A program made the translations under genes and the position numbers. The notes under the pieces are model-generated. The model was given only the letters and a program-made list of their open reading frames with translations. It was not told the origin of the DNA and did no database searches. This document shows, piece by piece, positions 52,301 to 61,300 of a stretch of DNA of 64,000 nucleotides. Origin of the DNA: Verrucomicrobiaceae bacterium UBA1938 (GTDB lineage Bacteria > Verrucomicrobiota > Verrucomicrobiia > Verrucomicrobiales > Verrucomicrobiaceae); contig DDFC01000032.1 in the NCBI GenBank assembly GCA_002336895.1, forward strand, positions 186,001 to 250,000, written 5' to 3'. Position 1 is the first letter of the stretch. Every line of letters begins with the position of its first letter.

Positions 52301-55300
52301 CGGGAGTCCTGGTTTCCGTTGCTGATGATGCCGTTGAAGGTGTTGTTGCCGATGCTCTGAAGGGCGAAACTGACGCCGCTCGCAGCCTGACCCGTGCCGT
52401 AGCCGCTGAAGTTGATGTTGCGATTGACGGTGAGCCCGCTGCTGCCCCCCTGGAGCACCAGAGAACCCATCGGGACAACGGCCGAAGCCGTTCCCATGAT
52501 ATTGATGGGCGTGGTGGATGTGCCCAGCGCCCCCATGTCGCTGACCACCAGCACGCCACTGAGGATGTTGGTGAAACCGGAGTAGCTGTTGCTGTTGTTG
52601 GTCAGATACAGAGTGCTGCCCCCCATGAGCGTCAGCCCGCCTGTGCCGGTAAGCTGGCCGCCGTAGGTGTTCCAGGAGAACGCATTCCCGATGTTGGTGG
52701 CACGATTCAGCCCCCCGCCGAGCAATGTGCTGCCACCGATGATCAAATTGGCGCCGCCAGCGAGGTTGATGTTCCCACCGCTGCTGCCTCCGCCGGACAG
52801 TGTGAAGACCGATTGATTGTACCCGTTAAGATTGACCGACGCCCCGGCTGCGTTGGCAAGAACAAGAGCGGAGCCGGCGCTGAATGCATAAGCGCCGCCA
52901 GCCTTGAGAGTGCCGCTGTTTACATAAGTGCCGCCGGTGTAAGAACTCTGCGTGCCGAAAGTCAGCTGCGTCGGATTCGACGTGCTTGCGGCGGTCGTGA
53001 GCGTGATGGTGGTGCCATTCACGATGGAGGCTATGTAAGTCCCTGCGCTGATGCCGCTGCCGCTGACAGCCTGGCCTACGTAGAGACCAGCTGTGCTGGC
53101 GAGACCCGTGACGGTCGTGCTGCTTGAAAGCGTGCCCAGCTGGCTGGAATTGCCCACAAGCGACACTGTGCCACCTCCGCCAATCACCACGCTGCCACTG
53201 CCGCCAGTCAGCACACTGTCCAGTGTCAAAGTGCCCGAACCAAGATTGTAAATGTCGATCTCGGCATTGCTTGCACCGATCTGCCCGCCGTAGATTGTGG
53301 CGTCATTGCCGCCCTGGAACACCAGGGCTCCAGAGGAAATCGTCAACACACTGGCAGTGGCTGAGCCAGCATCACCACCCAGGAAAATGGAGCCCCCGCT
53401 GTTGGTGGTGTCGATGGTCAGAGAGTTTACCGAACGGGCGCCCAGCGTCCCCCCGTTGGACCAGTCCAGCAGTCCTCCGGTGTAAGTCGTGTTCAGTGTG
53501 GTGAAGTCGGTGGTGGCACTGTTGCTGCTGCTGGTGAGGGTCGTGCCGGATGTGCTGTCATACCGCACAATGCTGCCACCACTGATCCGCGCCACACCGG
53601 TGATGCCGCCGCTGTCTTTTACCAGCGCATAGCCCAGGATGCCATTCGCGCCGCTGCCTGATGCACTTGTGGCAACGGAAGCGCCAGCTCCATTGGAGTA
53701 GTCGATCAGCAGCATTGATGCTACACCACGAGTGAGAGCGCCGCCAAGAGTCAGGACCGTGCCGCCACCTCCGTTGGGGTTGACCACAATGGTGCTGGAG
53801 GTTCCCGCCAGGAGCGTCAGATTGCCAGCGGCCTGACTGCTGGAACCGGTGGCTGCACCGGTCACCAAAAGCGTTCCGCCCGCCATGGTGATGGTCGGAC
53901 TTGCAGTCAATATTCCGCTGGAGTTGACGGATAGATCAAGGGAAAGTGTACCAGCATTGACAGCCACTCCAGAGGAGGCATTCGTTCCCCGAAGGACCAG
54001 GACACCACTATTCACGGTCGTGCTGCCGCTGTAAGTGGAGCTTCCCGTCAGAGTCCAGGAGCCACCCCCGCTTTTGATGACTCCGCCGGTGCCGGTGCTG
54101 ATGCTTCCTGCCAAGATATTGCCGCTGCTTGTGCTGGCCCCCCCAAGTGTCAGGTTGAACCCGGAGCCGGTGATTGCTCCCGTATTGGTGATATTCAGAC
54201 TGCCGGCATCTGACGAGATCGTGGAAGAGGAGCCGAGGGTGATCAGTCCGCCATAGGAATTGCTGCCACCGGCATTGACCAGCGCTCCAGTCTGCCCGGC
54301 TCCGGAGCCGCTTCCATTGAGAGTCAAGGGTATGGCCGCCACAGCAATGCCGCCCTGAAGACGAAGACTGGAATTGGCCGTGACTGCAATGCTGGATGTG
54401 GTGCCAAAGCCCGCTGCATTGTTGAGATTGACCACACCCGCTTTGATGAGGGTGGCGCCAGAGTATGCATTGGCGGTGTTCAAAGTAAGCACCCCGCCGT
54501 CCATTTTGGTAAGACTGCTGATTCCGCTGATGCCCGCAGTGCTGATGGTCGTGTTGCCAGAACCCGCGACAGTCAGTGCAAAGCCATTGCCATTGACGCC
54601 GCCTGAGAGGGTCAGAGTGCTTCCGGCTCCATCTGAATTGATCTGGGAATCCGTTTCAAGATTGATGGCGCCAGAGTAGATGTTCTGGCCGCCTGTGCTC
54701 TGCAAAGCACCCGAACTGGTTCCCGCATTGGCTCCCACCCCGCTAAGAACGACGAGGCCGTAGCCATTGAGGGTGAGGGCATTGCCCACATTCAGACCGC
54801 CGTTGGCGCTGGTGCCGTCAAGCTGCAGCAGGGAACCACCATAAACCATGGCGTTCGAGCTCCCCAGTGCGTTGCTGTTCTGAAGTCGCAGAACGCCGCT
54901 GTAAAGGCTGGTCTGGCCACTGTAAGAATTGTTGCCGCTGAGAATGTCCGTACCGCCATTGTATTTGAGCAGGTTGACCACGCTGGAATCAATCACACCA
55001 GCGATGTGCACATTGCCATTGCCGCCCAGAGTCAGCGCGAAATTGCCGGAGCTGCTGATGGTGTTTGTCAGCCGGAGAAGGCCGCCAAGAGAGAAGATCT
55101 CCGCATTGCTGTCCAGCACAATGGCTCCCGCATAGGTGTTTGGACCGGCATTGTTCTGCAAGGCACCGGTGGCAATGCCGCCGGTCACATTGGCACCGTT
55201 CAGATGCAGCACCTTCGTCATGGGTGTCCCTGTTACTCCGATAAGAACACCGGCACCGGACAGATTGCCGTCGATCGAAAGCGATCCGTTGCTGAACACA

Positions 55301-58300
55301 TAGATGTCTCCACCAGTCGCACTGCCGAGCGCATTGCTATTGGCCGCAAAAGTCGTCACGAAACCACCGCTGCCGGTGACGATCGTCGTTGTTCCTGTGT
55401 AGGTGTTGCCGCCAGCAAGAGTCACATCGGCACCGCTCATGATCAAGCTGCCGCCGCTGATGACACTTGCGATGACAGGATTGTTTCCAGCGGCAAGAAT
55501 CGTGCCATACCCGGTGTTGGCTCCTGACAGGCTAGACCCGAGCACGATGCCGCGATTGGGGTTCAAGAACGAACTTCCGTTGCCCATGCTGAAGACGCCG
55601 CCGTCAATGACAATGTTATTCGACACCGCCACAGCTGGCGCTGCGCCGAGTGAAGCATCGGCACTGGTGCCTCCTGCGAGCTGCAGCATGCCGCCGATGA
55701 CCTGGATGGCATTGGCCCCGGTGAGATTGAGGGAGCCAGCATTCTGGCCAGAGACCACCAAAGTGCCGGGGCCAGACTTGACCAGACCAGTCAGACCCGT
55801 ATTTCCCACAATGACACCAGAGAGGGTCTGTGTGTTAAAAGTCGTGCCATTGACCGCGTTGGTGGTGATGTTGAGCCTGCCTGTGGTGTTCCAGTTTTCC
55901 ACCCCGGAAAGCACGAGGGCAGCCCCCCCATAGTTGCCAACGGTGATTGCATTGACTCCGCTGTTGATGACCACGGTGTTTGTCGCCGTCAAAGCCGTGC
56001 TAGTGATCGAGGTGTTGTTGCCTGCGAAGGTCAGAATGCCATTGCCCAAAGCCCCCGCCACCCCAAGGGCTGCAGCATTGGTGATGTAAAGTCCGCCTGC
56101 GTTAACTGTGACTCCGCCCTGGAATGTATTGGCAGCGCTCAGCTGAAGAATGCCGTTGCCGTTTTTGGACAAACCTGCCGCAACATTCGCAGTGGTCGCA
56201 CTTTGGATGACTGCGGTGATGTTCAGTGTCGCGGTGTAGGGAGAGATAGAGAGCCCGCCTGAGCTTCCGTCCAAAGTGACCGGGTTCACATTGAGCGCCA
56301 GCGAGCCGCCCGCCACCCCGGAAATATCGAGCGCCGTTCCAGAGAGGGTATTGATCACGGCCACATTGTTCGATGACGCCGTGATGCTGCTTGCTCCAGT
56401 GAGATTCAGCAGAGTACCCGCTGCCAGCGTCGGCGCACCGCCGCCGATGTTGTTAAAGGTCAGCGCTGAAGCAAAGGAATTCGTGCCGACGAATGTCAGC
56501 GTCGATCCACCGTTGAGAGCGACTGACTGGCTGGCAATGACACCGCCGGCCACTTGCGTCACCAAAGCATTGTTCAGCGTCAGTCCTGTAAACCCGGCAT
56601 TGGTCATAGCCGCAGACGGAGCAGGCAAAGTGCCGGTCGCACCGATGGTGAGAGTGCCGCCATTGACCACCGTGCCGCCCGTGTAGGTATTCGTCCCCTG
56701 CAGAGTCACACTGCCAGTATTTCCGTAAACGTTGCCGTTAACCACAAAGCGCACTGCATTGGCTCCATTATCGGCAACAATGGAGTTCAACGTCAACGCA
56801 TTGGCAGGAGTGCTGTTCTGATAAAAGAGATAGAGATCATTGAGATTGCTCACACTGCTGACACCACCACTGACCGTCCCAAGATTGAATCCAGAGGTGA
56901 TGATGCCTGAACCGGCGCTGGCGCCGATGGTGACCGTGCCGCTGGTGCCATTGACCACGTTCTGGGCGATAAGTCCGCCGCTGTTGAGGATCAACTTGTC
57001 CGTTCCAGTGGCGAAATTTAGAGCAATGTTGGTCGAAGCAGCTGTGTTGACCAAGTTGAACGAATTAACGGTGGCCCCGCCGGATGGCAGAGTGGCCGTG
57101 GCGGTCAGTCTGATGTTTTGCGTACCCGTCAAGGTTCCCGGCAGAGTGGACGCACTGGAATCATAGCCTGCAAAACCCGCAGTGTTGAGAGCACCAATGC
57201 CAAGAGTCGAATTGTAGCTGGCAAATTCGACAGGGCTGTAATTGAAATAGCTGGAGGAAGCCACAGCCCAGCCACCAATGATGTTGCTGCTCAGGGCGGG
57301 GGCCGCAGTGATAAAGATGTTCTCGCTGTGCCCCGCACCATCAGAAATCAAGCCGAGCTGGCCGGCGCTGTTGTTTTGATAATTCTGGGCAAAATAAAGT
57401 GTGGCGCCATTTGCCGCACTGCGTGAGAGGCTTGCCAGTGTCAGCGTCGCGGAATCAGGGGCCGTTCCACCGTTGCTCTGATTTGTCGAGCTGATGAAGT
57501 TTACACCTGACTGCAAGGTCACCGCACCTACGGCTTGATTGGAGTAGGAGGCGGCGCGTCCATACAAGTTGAGGCCACCGCCATTCATCGTGACAGCCGC
57601 ATTGGAGGCAAGGCGGGAGGAGCTGTCCGTCAGCGTGCCCGAGGTGTTGTTGAGATTGAGCGACGCGAAGTTCAGCAGGATGCTGGTGCTGGCCAGCGCA
57701 CCGTTGTCGGCCAGTGTCACACCGGCAAGGCTGCTGCCGTTGGAAATTCCGCCACCGTTGATGATCGTGACACCTGTGTATCCCTGAGGTGCAAGAATGC
57801 TCATCACACCACCTGAATGCACGAAGTTAACCGCTCCATTGACCGAACCTTCAAAGGTGGAGGCTGCAGTGCTGACAATCGTCCCAGTGCCCGTGCTGGA
57901 GGTGATGACGCCCCCCAGCTGCCCGCCATTGATGGCAGCTGAAGTGCTGCTCAGGGCTCCCACCACCTGGACGTTGCCTGCAAGGTCCAGCGTCCCGCCT
58001 TTGTTCACCACCAAGGCACCACCCGTGGTGGCGACTCCGACCACAATGGTGTTGGTGCCCGCCGCAAGCTGCAGCGTACCCTGGTTGACTGTCGTCTGTC
58101 CGGTATAGGGATTGAAACTCGTCAGAGCCACGGTTCCGGCTCCAGCAGCCACGTTGACACTTGCTGTCGTCAAAATTGCACTGCTGATCGTATTGGTTCC
58201 AGTGGATCCAGGGGCAAAAATATTGAGCGCAGAGCCGCCTGAAGACAGGAAACCTCCGGTGATGCCACCGCTGCCGTTTTGAAGCAGAAGCCCCCCGCTG

Positions 58301-61300
58301 CTGAGCGTCAGCGTCTGCATGGGCACGATGTTCAGGCTGCCCCCGCTGGCCAGATTCAAGGAGTTGTCTGTGAAGCTGCCCAGCACAGTCTGTGCGCTGC
58401 TGAACACCAGGTTGTTGACTGTGGGAGCATATCCGTTGGTCATGGAGGTGACGTATTCGTTCGCGGCCAACGGACGCCAGATGGCGCCCGCATTGGCGGC
58501 ACCCGTCTGGCTGTCCAGTGTGACAAACGAGCTGCCGGTTCCTGTCGCAGTCGTGTCAATGATGGCCCATGGCAGAATGCCCTTGTTGGCGGTGCCCGTG
58601 AGCCCTGTTGCTCCAATGAAGCTTGGCGCAGAATTGGAAGTAAAAATTGCGACATTACTGCCCCCCGCCGCCCCCAGCCCCAGATTGGTGCCACGGATCA
58701 AGAACTGAGCACCTGTGGCAACTGAGCCGATGCTGGCCACATTGAGCGCAGTAGTCGTGTTAGACTGCGCCGTCAGAGTGATCGTGCCAAAACCTGTGCC
58801 AGGTGTGAATGCCCCGAGTGTTTCCGAGGAATACCCCACGGGACTGCCAATGTAATTCAAGGTGCCCCCGCTGATGGTCAGAGTCTTGGAAGCGCCCCCC
58901 AAGCGGTTGGCCACCGACAGGCCCACGCTGTCATCCACGGTGAGCGTGGCGCCAGGATTGATGGTAAATGCCACAGCGGCGCCGCCCATGCTGCCGGCAC
59001 CGGCTCCGGCCGCTCCGCCAATGTACAAGCTGCCGTTGTTAACCGTAGTAGCGCCGACAAATGCAGTGCTGTTCACCGCCAGCGTCGTGGTTCCGCTGCC
59101 GATTTTCGTAATGGAACTGACCGCCCCGACAGGCGTCGTGTCGATGACAATGTTGCCTGCACCCGCAAAAGTAAGCCCCTGCGCACCGGTGATCCCGCCG
59201 CGTATGGTCAGCGTGCCAGAGTCAGCGCCAATGACATTGGCTGCCGTGGCCAGTGTGATCAGGGCGTTGGTGATGTTGCTGCCACTGACAGACTGCAAAG
59301 CACCGGCGGTATTGATGCCCACAGTGCCGTTTAGCGTGATGCCCTCAAAAATACTCACATTGTTTGCAAGCTGAAGAGCCGCTCCGACATTGTTGGACAC
59401 GGTAATCTTCGCGGCCCCCGTGTTCAGACCCATGGCACCGCTGTTGGTAAGACGAACAGCGCCTGCCACGATGTTAAGCGCACCAGCCCACTGATCATTG
59501 TTTGCATTGAGAACAAGGGTGCCAACATCTGTCTTGGTAAACCCATTGTTGGCGAGACCAAAGGCCGAGTTGATTTGGAGAGTTGTGCCTCCAGCAACAG
59601 CGATGACGTTATTGGCTGTTGTGCCGTTGAATGTAATCGTCCGGCTGCCGCCGAGAATGATGGTCGTTGGCGTGGTGTTAAACGCAGTGGCATTCGCGCT
59701 TGTGGCCTCCAGCGTAGCCGTGGTGCCATTGAGGAAGATTCCATTCGTGGCCGCCCCCAGTGCGGCATCGCTGGTAAAGGCGAGGACTCCGCCCGTAACC
59801 TGGATGTTTCCGGCAAAGTTGTTGGTTGCATTGTTGAGGAGCATCTGGCCGGTGCCGGCCTTGGTCCACACACCGCTCGATGGAGCACCTGTGACCTGAC
59901 CGCTTAGAATCAAGCTCGGCAGCACGTTCGAACTGGTGGCTCCATTGCTGTTGACCGTAAAGGTGGTGAAAGACTGGTCGATCGTGGTGGTTCCTGCAAA
60001 CTCGACTCCATAGCCATTGCTCGGAGTCACCGTGAAATTGATGCCGGCATTGTTGAAGCCAAGCGCACCAAGCTGCACGTCCTTGTTAAGAGCTGTCGTA
60101 AACAGAACAGCTGCCGTGGAGGCAAGATTGGATCCTTGGCCAAGCCGGTTTGCCACCAGGGTGGCTGCACCATTCAAGGTGAAGTTATTGCCCAGGCTGA
60201 TGGCGTTTGAGCTGCCAGTCGCATCTCCATCCATGGCCAGAGCCAGTGTTCCGCCGTTCAAAGTGATGGCATTGCTCCCCAAAGCACCAGTGCCACCATT
60301 GCCCCCGGCGATGTTCGTGCCATTGGCCTGCAGCACACCTGCATTGACAAAGATCCCGCCGGTGACGGTGTTGGTGACTGAACCACCCAGCCCGGAATTC
60401 AACGATCCCCCAATGATGGTGGCCCCCGTGGCCGTGCCCGATTTGGTCAGCCCGTTGGATCCTGCGATCACTGAATTAATCACAAAATTGCCGGTGGTGT
60501 TCCACTGGTTGATGATCAAATCGCTGCCAGCGCCGGCCTGCAGAGTTCCTCCCGTAATGGTGTTTGTGACACCCGCCACTGTTGGCGTGACAAGAATGCC
60601 TCCGGATGAGATTGTATTGGTCCCTGACAATGTAAGCGTGTAGGCCGTGGCATTGTTAAAGCGCAGGCTGTTGGTGGTGGAACCGGCGGCTGGCGCGGAA
60701 CTCAGGGTGACTGTGGTATTGTTGGCTGCAGACCAGGCATCATTGGTGTACGATGCATATGCGGTCACGCTGCTCGCACCATTTCCTACCGCCCAGTTGG
60801 CCCCGCCGGCAATGGTGGCCCAGCCGCCCAGTATGCCATTTGTGTTTGAATTCGAGGTCAGCACAGGACCTGTGGCGGTGATGTTCAGGGTGCCTCCAAG
60901 ATTCCTGGTGATCGCCCCCAGGTCCACCGTGTCAACAACGGCCACATTAGCTGTGACCTGCGATGCGCCCGAGCCCAATGTTGTGGTTGTGAATGCCTGG
61001 GTGTTATTGGTTGTGATTCGCGTGTTGGCAAATGTCCCTCCGTTCAGGATCAATGAAGTGCTGGCCAGCGAGCCGGTGGTTCCCCCATTGCCCAGGTTGA
61101 GTGTGCTCCCAGCATTAACTGTAGTGGCACCTGCATAGGTGCTTGCTCCTGTCAGAGCAACAGTACCAGGACCGTTCACAGTCAATCCGCCATTGGAAAT
61201 CACTCCGCCGACGGTCAATGCGTTGGCGGCACTCAAATTCGTCAGCACCCGGGTTCCGGCTCCAAGATCCACCGTGCCCGCCCCGAGATTCGTTGCGTTT

